Shown here in pieces: positions 54,331-63,069 of a DNA stretch of 64,000 bases. Made by a program: the position numbers and the translations under genes. Every line of letters starts with the position of its first letter. Positions within the stretch are counted from its first letter, which is position 1. Source of the stretch: Magnetospirillum sp. 15-1 (lineage in GTDB: Bacteria; Pseudomonadota; Alphaproteobacteria; Rhodospirillales; Magnetospirillaceae); contig NZ_FXXN01000028.1 in the NCBI RefSeq assembly GCF_900184795.1, positions 714,632 through 778,631 on the forward strand, in the 5' to 3' direction. The notes beneath the pieces are model-generated. The model had not been told where the DNA came from, ran no database searches, and saw only the letters and a program-made list of their open reading frames with translations.

Positions 54331-55413
54331 ATGATGCAGCCGCTAACGGGTCTTAAGGTGGTGGATTTCAGCACTTTGCTGCCTGGCCCGCTGGCATCCC
54401 TGATGCTGGCGGAGGCGGGGGCGGAGGTTGTCAAGGTCGAGCGCCCCGGCTTCGGGGACGAAAGCCGCCTCATGTCCTCCGCTGTTTTCGCCATGCTGAA
54501 CCGGGGCAAACGCAGCCTTTGCATCGATCTGAAGGACGAGCGGCGGCGGGCGGAACTGCTCGACGTCATTGCCCGCGCCGATATTCTTATCGAACAGTTC
54601 CGCCCCGGAGTGATGGCCCGTTCCGGCCTGGGGTGGGATGCCGTCCGCGAGATCAATCCGCGACTGATCTATTGCTCCATTACCGGATATGGTCAGTCCG
54701 GTCCCAAGGCCGCGCGGGCCGGGCACGACCTGAATTATCTGGCCGAGGCGGGCGTGTTGTCGCAGTCCCGGTCCATGCCGCCGGTCCTGATCGCCGATAT
54801 CGTCGGCGGGGCTTACCCGGCGGTGATCAATATCCTCCTGGCCCTGGCGGCGCGCGACCGCGACGGAGAAGGCCGCCACATCGACGTGGCCATGACGGAC
54901 AACCTGTACCCGCTCATGTTCTGGGACCTGGCCCAGGGGCTGGTGGCGGGGAGTTGGCCGTCGGCCGGGCAGGGATTCTTTACCGGCGGCTTGCCGCGCT
55001 ACCGCCTGTACGAAACCGCCGACAACCGGATGCTGGCGGTCGGCGCCGTGGAAGACCGGTTTTGGGCGGAATTCTGCGCCGTCATCGATCTGCCTCCTTC
55101 CTTGCGCGATGACCGGCGTGATCCCGCCGCCACTGCCGAAGGGGTGGCGAAGCTGGTCAGGCGGCACCCGTCCGACCACTGGCGGGCGATCTTCGCCGAC
55201 AAGGATGCGTGTTGCAGCGTGGTCGAGGACCTGGAGGCCGCGCTGAACGCCCCCCATGCCCAAAGCCGCGACCTGTTCGGGTATCAGGTCCAACTGGAGG
55301 GTGGGGAGGTGATCCCCGCCCTGCCCGTGGCGGTGGCGCCGGCCTTCCGGTCGGAACGGCGCGTCGCGGCGGCTCCGCGTCTTGGGGAGGCCAACGGGTA
55401 TGGAAATGTTTGA
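54331..55413 (+). CDS. CaiB/BaiF-family CoA-transferase (alpha-methylacyl-CoA racemase-like)
   Basis: 360 residues from the ATG at 54331, the length of racemase-type family III members; the earlier frame start at 54244 would overlap the operator. N-terminal family motifs are LKVVDFSTLLPGPLASLMLAEAGAEVVKVERPG and RGKRSLCIDLKDE; then IEQFRPGVMARSGLGW and SITGYGQSGPKAARAGHDLNYLAEAG, whose Asp matches the active-site Asp of the family. It moves CoA between acids or epimerises a 2-methylacyl-CoA. Operators directly upstream and the TetR gene directly downstream make it part of the mutase regulon. Confidence 0.88.
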   Translation: MMQPLTGLKVVDFSTLLPGPLASLMLAEAGAEVVKVERPGFGDESRLMSSAVFAMLNRGKRSLCIDLKDERRRAELLDVIARADILIEQFRPGVMARSGLGWDAVREINPRLIYCSITGYGQSGPKAARAGHDLNYLAEAGVLSQSRSMPPVLIADIVGGAYPAVINILLALAARDRDGEGRHIDVAMTDNLYPLMFWDLAQGLVAGSWPSAGQGFFTGGLPRYRLYETADNRMLAVGAVEDRFWAEFCAVIDLPPSLRDDRRDPAATAEGVAKLVRRHPSDHWRAIFADKDACCSVVEDLEAALNAPHAQSRDLFGYQVQLEGGEVIPALPVAVAPAFRSERRVAAAPRLGEANGYGNV

Positions 55414-55490
55414 CCGTCCGGGCGGTGTTATGCACCCTGGGCGAAAGGCCATGCGGCGGTGCGTGGCGCGGCGAAGCAAGGGGTTGATTG

Positions 55491-56111
55491 ATGGCGAGGA
55501 CCCGGTCCCAGGATTATGACGCGATCAAGGTCGCCATTCTTGATAAGGCGGCCGATCTGTTCGCGAAGCAGGGCTTTGCCAATACGTCGATTACCGAGAT
55601 ATCGGAAGTAAGCGGTCTTTCAAAATCGGGCATATACCATTACTTCAAATCAAAGCATGAGGTTCTTGACACCATAATTTCAGAGCATGTCGAGACGGTG
55701 TTCGATGTTGTCGGCTCGGCCATGCAGGCGTCGCCGGAGCCGGTCAAGCAGTTCGAGACTCTTACGCTGTTGCTGATGAAGACCTATAGCCGCTCAAAGA
55801 GCCGGCATACGGTTCTGATGAACGAACTGGGATGCCTGCACGAACGCGAGCGAGAGAGAATCGTGGCGTTGGAACGTCGTGTCGTAAGGTTTACGGAAAG
55901 CATAATCGAGAAGATCAACCCGAACTTGATGAAGAGTGTGGGCGTCAGTCGCCCCGTCATTATGCTTTTCTTTGGAATGATCAACTGGACTTATACGTGG
56001 TACGACGCCGGTCTGAGTGTCAGTCCCGAGAGGCTTGCCAGAATGGCTTCCAGTATCTTCATGAACGGCCTTCAGGCCACCGATTTTACCGACAACGGCA
56101 AGCCCCTGTAG
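55491..56111 (+). CDS. TetR-family regulator, probable controller of the mutase/ligase regulon
   Basis: 206 residues from the ATG at 55491 (AAGGGG 8 bases upstream). The HTH is DKAADLFAKQGFANTSITEISEVSGLSKSGIYHYFKSKHEVLDTII. The C-terminal ligand domain resembles those of regulators for acyl-CoA catabolism (PaaR/FadR-like). Codon use is less GC-biased than in its neighbours, common for regulators. Five copies of a GACCG-type palindrome around this gene and its neighbours are the likely binding sites, with a CoA thioester as inducer; both points are inference. Confidence 0.9.
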   Translation: MARTRSQDYDAIKVAILDKAADLFAKQGFANTSITEISEVSGLSKSGIYHYFKSKHEVLDTIISEHVETVFDVVGSAMQASPEPVKQFETLTLLLMKTYSRSKSRHTVLMNELGCLHERERERIVALERRVVRFTESIIEKINPNLMKSVGVSRPVIMLFFGMINWTYTWYDAGLSVSPERLARMASSIFMNGLQATDFTDNGKPL

Positions 56112-56161
56112 TCTTGCCGCCCCATCGAAGGTGTTGAGGGGATTTTCCTGATCTAAAAAAA

Positions 56162-56173
56162 GACCGAACGGTC
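56162..56173. promoter_or_regulatory. TetR-type operator copy 3 (GACCGAACGGTC)
   Basis: The best-formed 12-base copy (GACCG-AA-CGGTC), 47-58 bases upstream of the CoA-ligase start and just before an AT-rich -10-like stretch. Confidence 0.75.
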
Positions 56174-56219
56174 GGATATATAATAAAGCCAACGTGCTTT
56201 TGGGCAATGGGAGGTTTCA

Positions 56220-57551
56220 ATGTCTAAGACTGCGTATCAGCATCCGGAGGTGGAGTGTCTCGATAGAGACGCGATTCTAGCCATCCAGAAAAGGAAGCTG
56301 GCCGTCCTGGGAGGGCGTTTGGCGAAGTCGCCCGACTGGGTCGCCCATTTCCGATCGGCGGGCATGTCTCCGACCGATCTGGCAAGCCACGACGCGCTCG
56401 CGGCGGCCCCGACCCTTGAGAAGACCAATCTTCGCGATCTCTACCCCTTTCCCATGCTGACCAACGACATGTCGACGGTCCGCCGCTTCATCGCGACGTC
56501 GGGCACCACCGGATTGCCCGTCATGTTCGGCATGACCGACCGCGACCTGGATCATCTGCTGGCCTATCAGATGTGCCGTATCCTGCGGACGGCCGGGGTC
56601 GAGCCGAGCGACCGGTTCTACCAGGGCTATGGCTACGGCCTTTGGGTCGGGGGGCTGGCGCTGGACGTGGGGCTGAAGGCCTACGGCGCCACCAATTTCC
56701 CGTTGGGGCCGGGGCGGGCCGAACTGGCCCTGGCTTATTTGCGCGACCATGGCTACACCGCCTGCTCCATGTCGCCGCTCTGGCTGATGACCCTGGTGAC
56801 CGCCGCGCATGAAATGGGGATGGACCCCAAACGGGACTGGAAGCTTCGCGTCGGCCTGTTCGGCGGACAATCCGTTTCGGCGGCGTTCCGCGACCAGTTG
56901 GAGGCCGCCCTGCCGCCCGGCTTCATCGCCCACAATATTTACGGAACCACCGAGGCGGGCGGGCCAGTGCTCGGTATTTCCTGCCCGTATTCCCATGATC
57001 GGGACGAGATGCACCTGATCAACGAGGACACCATCATCACCGAGATTCTCGACCCGGCGACCATGTCGCCGGTCGGGCCGGGCGAGGTCGGCGAACTGGT
57101 GATCACCACCCTGGACCGCGATGCCAGTCCGGTGGTTCGCTGGCGGACCCGCGATCTCGTCCGATTGTCCGATCACCCATACGACTGCCCCTGCGGCCGC
57201 AAGGGCATGCCGCTGGTCGGCCGGATCATCGGTCGCAGCGACGACATGCTCAAGGTCCGCGGCGTCATCGTGTTTCCCACCCAGATCGAAGACATCATCG
57301 CCAATACGGAAGGAGCGGTGAAAGAGGCGTGGCATATCGTCATCGACCGCGAGGACAAGGTCCTCGAGGAAATCAATATCGAGATCGAAAAGACCAAGGG
57401 TTCCAACGTCCCCCGCGAGGACGTGGCCTACAGGGTCCAGCATGCCGTCCATTCCCGAATCGGCATCAGGGCCAATGTCATTTGCCACGATGAAGGCACG
57501 CTTCCTCGATACGAGGCCAAAGCCGTGCGTGTCCATGTGAGGAAAAACTGA
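56220..57551 (+). CDS. Phenylacetate-CoA ligase (PaaK)-family AMP-forming CoA ligase
   Basis: 443 residues, the PaaK length. The P-loop is TSGTTGLPVMFG (about 97), the A5 motif NIYGTTEAGGPVLG (about 240) and the A8 region WRTRDLVRLSDHPYDCPCGRKGMPLVGRIIGRSDDMLKVRGVIVFP. The CPCG Cys pair is typical of PaaK-like ligases. It activates an aryl or related carboxylic acid to its CoA thioester with ATP. An operator lies upstream and a Liv-type binding protein follows by 14 bases, so uptake and activation are coupled. The substrate cannot be named. Confidence 0.92.
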   Translation: MSKTAYQHPEVECLDRDAILAIQKRKLAVLGGRLAKSPDWVAHFRSAGMSPTDLASHDALAAAPTLEKTNLRDLYPFPMLTNDMSTVRRFIATSGTTGLPVMFGMTDRDLDHLLAYQMCRILRTAGVEPSDRFYQGYGYGLWVGGLALDVGLKAYGATNFPLGPGRAELALAYLRDHGYTACSMSPLWLMTLVTAAHEMGMDPKRDWKLRVGLFGGQSVSAAFRDQLEAALPPGFIAHNIYGTTEAGGPVLGISCPYSHDRDEMHLINEDTIITEILDPATMSPVGPGEVGELVITTLDRDASPVVRWRTRDLVRLSDHPYDCPCGRKGMPLVGRIIGRSDDMLKVRGVIVFPTQIEDIIANTEGAVKEAWHIVIDREDKVLEEINIEIEKTKGSNVPREDVAYRVQHAVHSRIGIRANVICHDEGTLPRYEAKAVRVHVRKN

Positions 57552-57565
57552 CGGAGGAGGCGAGA

Positions 57566-58732
57566 ATGTTCAAGAACGGAGCACGAGCCATAGGAATGCT
57601 TTTGGGCGTCATGGCATCTTGGGTCGCGGCTGTTTCCGGTCCCGCCACCGCCGCCGAGCCGATCCGGATCGGGGCGGTTCTGGGGGTGACCGGGGCGGTG
57701 TCGTATATCGGCGACCCCGAGCTCAAGACGCTGGAAATGCTGGTCGACCAGATCAACGCCAAGGGCGGCCTGCTGGGGCGGCCGGTCAAGCTGATCGTCT
57801 ACGATGACGGCGGCGATGCCGCCGCCGCCCGCACCTATACCAACCGGTTGATCGAGGGCGACAAGGTGGACGCCATCATCGGAAGCAGCACCAGCGGAGC
57901 CAGCCTGGCGATTTTGCCCCTCGCCGAAAGGGGCGAGATGCCCATGATCTCCCTGGCCGGGGCGGAGCCCATCGTGGTTCCCGCCAGGAAATGGGTGTTC
58001 AAGACTCCTCAAACCGACCGGATGGCGGTGGTCCGGACCTTCGACGACATGAAGGCCCGGGGAATCACCAGGATCGCGCTGCTGACCGGGGCGGACGGGT
58101 TCGGCAAGTCCGGACACGACATCGCGGTCGACATCGCGGCGGCGAACGGCATGACCATTCTGCTGGACGAGGTGTTCTTCCCCAAGGACGTCGACATGGG
58201 GGCACAGCTCGCCAAGGTCCGGACCGCCGCCGACGTCCAGGGAGTCCTGGTCATCGGAGCCGGTGTCGCACCGGCGATCCTGACCAAGAATTACCGCCAG
58301 CTTGGCATGACCTACCCGCTGTATCACTCCCACGGAGTGGCGTCCCAGTCCTTCATCGACATGGCGGGAGAGGCGGCGGAAGGGGTGCGTCTGCCTGCTC
58401 CGGCCCTGCTGGTGGCCGGCGATCTGTCGTCCTCCGATCCCCAGCGGGAGGTGGCGCTCGGCTACATCCGTTCCTACCAGGAGCGCTACGGCAAACCGCC
58501 GTCGCCGTTCGGTGGCTATGCCTTCGATGCCTTCAACATGCTGGTCGAGGCCATCAAGCGGGCCAATTCGGTCGATCGTGGAAAGGTTCGTGACGCCATC
58601 GAGGCGACCAGGAGCTTCGCCGGCACCGGGGGCGTGTTCACCATGAGCGCCCAAGACCACATGGGGTTGGACGCATCGGCCTTCCGCATCGCCGAGGTTC
58701 GGGGCGGCGTCTGGCGTCTGGCCACTCCGTAG
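57566..58732 (+). CDS. Liv-type periplasmic substrate-binding protein
   Basis: 388 residues. A signal peptide (IGMLLGVMASWVAAVSGPATAA) leads into PIRIGAVLGVTGAVSYIGDPELKTLEMLVDQINAKGGLLGRPVKLIVYDDGGD, the standard type I binding fold. The C-terminus (KVRDAIEATRSFAGTGGVFTMSAQDHMGL) closely resembles the partial gene at 63826-64000, so the two are probably paralogues. It most likely captures the acid that the neighbouring ligase activates and feeds a Liv-type permease encoded elsewhere, for example 35736-39071. Confidence 0.93.
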   Translation: MFKNGARAIGMLLGVMASWVAAVSGPATAAEPIRIGAVLGVTGAVSYIGDPELKTLEMLVDQINAKGGLLGRPVKLIVYDDGGDAAAARTYTNRLIEGDKVDAIIGSSTSGASLAILPLAERGEMPMISLAGAEPIVVPARKWVFKTPQTDRMAVVRTFDDMKARGITRIALLTGADGFGKSGHDIAVDIAAANGMTILLDEVFFPKDVDMGAQLAKVRTAADVQGVLVIGAGVAPAILTKNYRQLGMTYPLYHSHGVASQSFIDMAGEAAEGVRLPAPALLVAGDLSSSDPQREVALGYIRSYQERYGKPPSPFGGYAFDAFNMLVEAIKRANSVDRGKVRDAIEATRSFAGTGGVFTMSAQDHMGLDASAFRIAEVRGGVWRLATP

Positions 58733-58749
58733 GGATGGCCGGGCGCCGG

Positions 58750-58787
58750 GGCGGTATCCGCCATCTGGAAAGGGGGCGGATGCCGCC
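58750..58787. repeat. 13-bp hairpin after the binding-protein gene
   Basis: GGCGGTATCCGCC and GGCGGATGCCGCC pair with one mismatch around a 12-base loop, 18 bases after the stop codon. No T-run follows; a weak terminator or stability element. Confidence 0.65.
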
Positions 58788-58808
58788 GCGCTGCGGGTGG
58801 AGATTAAA

Positions 58809-58824
58809 GACCGTACGGGTGGTC
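58809..58824. promoter_or_regulatory. TetR-type operator copy 4 (GACCGTACGGGTGGTC)
   Basis: A GACCG-TA-CGG core with a second GGTC half-site. It is in the spacer before the mutase gene, about 100 bases upstream of copy 5. Confidence 0.6.
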
Positions 58825-58922
58825 TATATATTCCGCCCTTCCGGTCGACGATGAACTCGGCATAAATCCGATAATCCTGGAGTGTTGACGTGGAATGTCG
58901 TGTCTCATATAGTCATTTAACA

Positions 58923-58938
58923 GACCGATCGGTCGGTC
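58923..58938. promoter_or_regulatory. TetR-type operator copy 5 (GACCGATCGGTCGGTC)
   Basis: Contains the perfect 12-base palindrome GACCGATCGGTC plus an extra GGTC half-site, 82-97 bases upstream of the mutase start and followed by the AT-rich TTTTAAATAT. Confidence 0.75.
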
Positions 58939-59019
58939 TTTTAAATATGGGTGGAGCCGATGGTGTGGGGTCTCTGAACGTCCCTGTGCCGTGTTCGCTG
59001 TGAAGTCGGAGATGGACCG

Positions 59020-60639
59020 ATGAAAAGAGAAACCGATTACGGCTATGCGCTGAAGTCTGTGTATGGTCCCGAGGATGTTGCCGGGTTTGACTATTCCAGG
59101 GATCTCAACGATCCGGGGGGGTACCCCTATACCCGGGGCTATTATCCCGAGGGCTATCGCAGCCGGATGTGGACCCAGCGGATGACGGCCGGGCTCGGCA
59201 CGTCGGTCGATGCCAACAAGGTCCTGAAAAAATATCGCGACATGGGTCAGGTCGGCGGAATCTGCGTCATCAGCGACCGCGTTTTCTCAGACTGTATCGA
59301 CCCGGATCATCCGCTCGGCCGCCGGGAGGCCGGCGTGCTGGGCTGGCCGGGCTGCTCCCTCCTCGAATTCGAGGAGATGATGGAGGATATTCCCCTTACT
59401 GGTCAGTCGATCACCCTGCTGGGCTCCAGCGCCCCCAGCACGCTGAGGCTGGCCTATGTGGTGGCGCTTGCCCAAAAGCGCGGGATCGATCCCAGCAAGA
59501 TCCATGGCAGCGTCATGGAATCGCCGTTCGAGAACTATTTCGGCCAGACCGACGTCAGTCCGTTCGATCTGAATCTGAAGCTGTTTCTCGATGCGTCGGA
59601 ATACGTGCTGCGCAACAAGATTCGCATGCGGGCCAGCATTATCTCCCAGCATTTCCAGGAATCCGGGGGCAACAGCGCCCAGGCGCTGGCCGTCAACCTG
59701 TCCATGGTCAAGGAGATCTGCGGGCGCCTGATCAACGAGCGTGGCCTCGACTTCGATACCACTTCTCTGTTGCCCTACGAACTGGTCAGCGTCGGCACGC
59801 GGTTCTTCGAGGAAATCGCCAAGATGCGGGCCCTGCGGCGCATGTACGCCAGAATGGCGAAGGAGGAGTTCGGCGCGAAAACCGAAAAGGCCTGCCAGTT
59901 GCTGATGGCGGTCCATACCTCGGGCCGGACCATGACCTATCAGCAGCCTTTGAACAATATCGCCCGGTGCGCCATCCAGACGTTGGCCGGCGTCATCGGC
60001 GGCTGTTCCGCCCTGGACAACGCCACCTTGGACAACGCCCATTCCGAGCCGTCGGCCCTGGCGGCGCGGATGTCGCTGAATACCCAGCACATCGTCGCCT
60101 ACGAATCCGGGGCCGCCGACGTGGTGGACCCCCTGGCGGGCTCCTACTTCGTCGAGGCCCTGACCAACAAGGTCGAGGAAGAGGGCTACAAGATCTACAA
60201 CGAAATCCAGGCCATGGGCGGGATGGTTGCCGCGCTTAAAAAGGGCTTCATCCAGGAAATGCTCTCCGCCGAGGCGGCCAAGAAATTCCGCGAGATCGAC
60301 GGCAAGGAGCGTCTGGTGGTCGGCGTCAATCACCTGGTGATCCCGCCGGAAGATGACTTCGAGATCCCCATCCAGGAAGTCCACTCCCAGGATTCGGAGA
60401 CGATCGCCAACCGCATGGCCGAATGGAAGCCGACGCGCGATCAGGCGCTTCTGAACGCCACCATCGGCCAGTTGTATGCGGACGCGCGAAAGGATGACCG
60501 CTTCAACCTGATGCCGTCGATCATCGAGGCGGTGAAGGCCTACGCGACGGTGGGCGAGGTCATGGGGGTCATTCGCAAGGGGCGCGGTCTCAGCTATGAC
60601 CCGTTCGAGATGATCGAATGCCCTTTCACGTTTGAGTAG
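59020..60639 (+). CDS. Divergent B12-dependent acyl-CoA mutase, large (catalytic) subunit
   Basis: 539 residues, the size of separate large subunits (ICM/HCM type), with no B12 domain of its own. Family landmarks are YPYTRGYYPEGYRSRMWTQR, the GQVGGICV strand, the active-site His in SQHFQESGGN (the GYHMQEAG site of methylmalonyl-CoA mutase), TSGRTMTYQQPLNN and NTQHIVAYESGAADVVDPLAGSYFVE. The Arg that binds the methylmalonyl carboxylate (Arg207 of the Propionibacterium enzyme) seems replaced (LNLKLFLDASEY). It therefore should not be a standard methylmalonyl-CoA mutase. It rearranges the carbon skeleton of some CoA thioester; the substrate is unknown. It is co-transcribed with the small subunit and MeaB-type GTPase. 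Confidence 0.85.
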   Translation: MKRETDYGYALKSVYGPEDVAGFDYSRDLNDPGGYPYTRGYYPEGYRSRMWTQRMTAGLGTSVDANKVLKKYRDMGQVGGICVISDRVFSDCIDPDHPLGRREAGVLGWPGCSLLEFEEMMEDIPLTGQSITLLGSSAPSTLRLAYVVALAQKRGIDPSKIHGSVMESPFENYFGQTDVSPFDLNLKLFLDASEYVLRNKIRMRASIISQHFQESGGNSAQALAVNLSMVKEICGRLINERGLDFDTTSLLPYELVSVGTRFFEEIAKMRALRRMYARMAKEEFGAKTEKACQLLMAVHTSGRTMTYQQPLNNIARCAIQTLAGVIGGCSALDNATLDNAHSEPSALAARMSLNTQHIVAYESGAADVVDPLAGSYFVEALTNKVEEEGYKIYNEIQAMGGMVAALKKGFIQEMLSAEAAKKFREIDGKERLVVGVNHLVIPPEDDFEIPIQEVHSQDSETIANRMAEWKPTRDQALLNATIGQLYADARKDDRFNLMPSIIEAVKAYATVGEVMGVIRKGRGLSYDPFEMIECPFTFE

Positions 60640-60651
60640 GAGGATTTGATC

Positions 60652-61068
60652 ATGCTGAAAGGAAAGGGAATCAAGGCCATCGTGTCGATGATCGGCCTGG
60701 ATGGGCATACCACCGGCGGCGAAATCGTCGCCCGGGTTTTGCGGGATGCCGGTTTCGAGGTGATCTATCTCGGCGCCACCCAGACACCGGAAATGATTCT
60801 GCAGGCGGCCATTCAGGAAGACGTCGACGTCATCGGCATCAGTTCGCACGCCTCCAACTACATCCAGATCGAATATCTGGTGGAACTGCTGCGCAAGAAC
60901 GAGATGTCCGACGTTCCGGTGATCTGCGGCGGCAACATCCCCAAGCACGTCGCCAAGCAACTGAAGGGCCGGGGAGTGGCCGAGGTGTTTCCGCCCGGAA
61001 GCTCCAGCGCCGACATCATCGGCTACATCGTCGCCAACGCGAGGGGAGCTCAGCGGCGCTCGGCTTGA
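60652..61068 (+). CDS. B12-binding small subunit of the acyl-CoA mutase
   Basis: 138 residues from the ATG at 60652, which has AGGAGG 9 bases upstream. It is a free-standing cobalamin domain with the base-off motif DGHTTGG (Asp-x-His-x-x-Gly, His near residue 20), then ISSHASNYIQIEYLVELLRKN and ICGGNIPKHVAKQL, which hold the nucleotide tail. It pairs with the large subunit 12 bases upstream, as HcmB/IcmB do with HcmA/IcmA. Confidence 0.93.
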   Translation: MLKGKGIKAIVSMIGLDGHTTGGEIVARVLRDAGFEVIYLGATQTPEMILQAAIQEDVDVIGISSHASNYIQIEYLVELLRKNEMSDVPVICGGNIPKHVAKQLKGRGVAEVFPPGSSSADIIGYIVANARGAQRRSA

Positions 61069-61087
61069 GGCGCTCCGGGAGGTTGTC

Positions 61088-62053
61088 ATGAAAATCAACG
61101 GCGAGGACAAGGGACTGATCGACGCCCTGGGTTCCGGCGATATCAGGACCTGCGCCCGGATCATCAGCCGGATCGAGCGTGGCGACACCGAGGTCGTCTC
61201 GCTGCTGCAGGCCCTTTATCGGGCGGGGGGGCGCAGCCGGGTGGTCGGTGTCACCGGACCGCCCGGGGCGGGCAAAAGCTCGCTGGTGAGCCAGTTGGTC
61301 AAGGTCTGGCGGAAGCGGGGGCTGAAGGTGGCGATCCTGGCCGTCGACCCCTCCAGCCCGTTTTCCGGCGGAGCCGTGCTCGGCGACCGCCTGAGGATGG
61401 CCGAGCACAGTTGTGATGACCAAGTGTTCATCCGCAGCATGGCGTCACGCGGCCAGCTCGGCGGCCTGACCAAGGCGGTTGGCGACGCTCTTACCGTTCT
61501 CGACGCCATGCCCTGGGATATCGTCGTGGTCGAGACGGTGGGAGTCGGTCAGAACGAAACCGACATCATCCGTCATGCCGACGTCGTCGCCCTGGTGCAG
61601 ACCCCCATGGGAGGGGACGATATCCAGGCGGCGAAGGCCGGGATCAACGAAATCGGCGATATCTACGTGGTGAACAAGGGTGACCATCCCGACGCCAACC
61701 GGACCTGTCGCCAGCTTCGCGACATGATCTCTCTCGGCCAGCATCTGAATCCCGGCGACTGCTCCTGGGTTCCGCCGGTGATCAAGACACAGTCGCTGCT
61801 TGGACAGGGGGCGGATGAACTGGCGGACCAGATCGAAAACCGCTTCCGGAACCTGCGGGAAAATCCGGAAATGGCTCGCCGTCGCGCCCGAGAGCGGATA
61901 CGTCACCGCACTGCGGAAATCGTTCGCGACATGCTTGACCGGCGGCTCCACTCCGAGGACGGCCAAGCGGTCGAGGCCATGATCGATTCTGTGCTGGTCC
62001 GGGAGCGGGACCCCTATGCCCTTGCCGCCGGGCTCATCGCCGCCATGACCTGA
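61088..62053 (+). CDS. MeaB/ArgK-type P-loop GTPase (mutase chaperone)
   Basis: 321 residues. The P-loop is GPPGAGKSS (about 57), followed by VDPSSPFSGGAVLGDRLRM, FIRSMASRGQLGGLTKAVGDAL, the Walker B/G3-like VVETVGVGQNE and the base-specificity NKGD. MeaB-type proteins gate cofactor loading and repair of their B12-dependent mutase. It is 19 bases after the small subunit, confirming a dedicated three-gene mutase set. Nothing is missing from the catalytic motifs. Confidence 0.94.
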   Translation: MKINGEDKGLIDALGSGDIRTCARIISRIERGDTEVVSLLQALYRAGGRSRVVGVTGPPGAGKSSLVSQLVKVWRKRGLKVAILAVDPSSPFSGGAVLGDRLRMAEHSCDDQVFIRSMASRGQLGGLTKAVGDALTVLDAMPWDIVVVETVGVGQNETDIIRHADVVALVQTPMGGDDIQAAKAGINEIGDIYVVNKGDHPDANRTCRQLRDMISLGQHLNPGDCSWVPPVIKTQSLLGQGADELADQIENRFRNLRENPEMARRRARERIRHRTAEIVRDMLDRRLHSEDGQAVEAMIDSVLVRERDPYALAAGLIAAMT

Positions 62054-62057
62054 GGTT

Positions 62058-62906
62058 TTAGGTATCGAGGCAGAGCAGGAACAGCTGGTGCTGGCTGCAA
62101 ATTCCCAGCTTGGCGTAGGCGCGCTTGCGATAGGTGGCCACCGAGTTCGCGGTGATCCCCAAATCCAGCGCGATGGCTTCGGTGGTGTAGCCGGTGACGA
62201 TGCGACTGCACACCTCGCGCTCGCGCACCGCCAGCGATGGCGCCCGGCGGTTGAGGATGCGCGATACCGTGGCCGGGTCCGGCCGGGATGGTTCGGCCGG
62301 GGTCGCGCGCAGCTCCAGGTGGCGGAGGATGCATTGCGACGCGGTCTCGGCCAGCCGGGCCAGATTCTCCACCTCCCGCAGCGAGAACGCCTCGGTACCG
62401 GTGGCGAAATAGTAGTTCTGGTAGATGGCGTGGGTCTGGCTCTGGTCGAGGATGGAGAGCTTGCCCTCCAACTGGGCGTCGTCGAAGAAGTGGCGCCGGT
62501 ACCAGTCGTCCTCGATCTGCCCGCGCCGCATCAGGCCCAGGCATAGCCCCTGGCGCTTGGAGCGCGTCAGGCGGTCCAGGGTGGGGTCGCGCTGGAAGAA
62601 CCGTTCCGAGACGTATTGGCCGACCAGATCCGAGGCCATTTCCGGACAGGCCCGGTGCCAGGAGAACAGCGGGCGGGTCCGCTCGCCCTCCAGCGAAACC
62701 ACGTTGATCTGGTCCAGATTGGCGGCGGCGGCCAGCAGATCGGCCAGCCGCGCCTCGAACCGCTCCTGGCCGATGGCGGCGATCACCGCCGCCAGCCGCC
62801 GGCCAAGGTCGCCGTCGCCCGTCCGGGCGGCGATCTCGCTGTAATCCTGCCAATCGGCCGACGACGACCGGCCCCCCGGGCCTTTCAAGCCGATGGGTGC
62901 TTCCAT
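62058..62906 (-). CDS. LuxR-family transcriptional regulator
   Basis: 282 residues from the ATG at 62906, with GGAGGGAGGA upstream; an earlier ATG at 62972 lacks a good site. The C-terminal LuxR HTH is SLAVREREVCSRIVTGYTTEAIALDLGITANSVATYRKRAYAKLGI. The N-terminal ~200 residues are a helical sensing region of no recognised class (not an acyl-homoserine-lactone or receiver domain). It converges on the mutase operon with only 4 bases between stops. It may control the mutase or neighbouring genes. Confidence 0.9.
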   Translation of the reverse strand: MEAPIGLKGPGGRSSSADWQDYSEIAARTGDGDLGRRLAAVIAAIGQERFEARLADLLAAAANLDQINVVSLEGERTRPLFSWHRACPEMASDLVGQYVSERFFQRDPTLDRLTRSKRQGLCLGLMRRGQIEDDWYRRHFFDDAQLEGKLSILDQSQTHAIYQNYYFATGTEAFSLREVENLARLAETASQCILRHLELRATPAEPSRPDPATVSRILNRRAPSLAVREREVCSRIVTGYTTEAIALDLGITANSVATYRKRAYAKLGICSQHQLFLLCLDT

Positions 62907-62993
62907 TGCGCGATCCTCCCTCCGAGCGGGCCTTGTTTCGCCCTCTTCAGGCAAAGACCCTAACATGCCCAAGGTGATGCGGCCAACGCTGAA

Positions 62994-63028
62994 GTTACTG
63001 TATGGTAACTATGTTACTTGGTGGTAAC
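62994..63028. promoter_or_regulatory. Tandem operators GTTAC-N6-GTAAC
   Basis: Two copies (62994-63009 and 63013-63028) have the same arms and 6-base spacers and are centred 19 bases apart, about two helical turns. They lie 42-76 bases upstream of the TetR start at 63070, in the divergent spacer with the LuxR gene. This suits autoregulation by that TetR protein. Confidence 0.75.
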
Positions 63029-63069
63029 TAAGCCCTTGCCATCGGTATGGGGGGAGGCTAGCCTTCGCC

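Noticed and set aside
59020-60639. Annotation as an ordinary methylmalonyl-CoA mutase
   Set aside because: The protein is a stand-alone large subunit, lacks an obvious equivalent of the carboxylate-binding Arg207 and diverges strongly around the acyl pocket.
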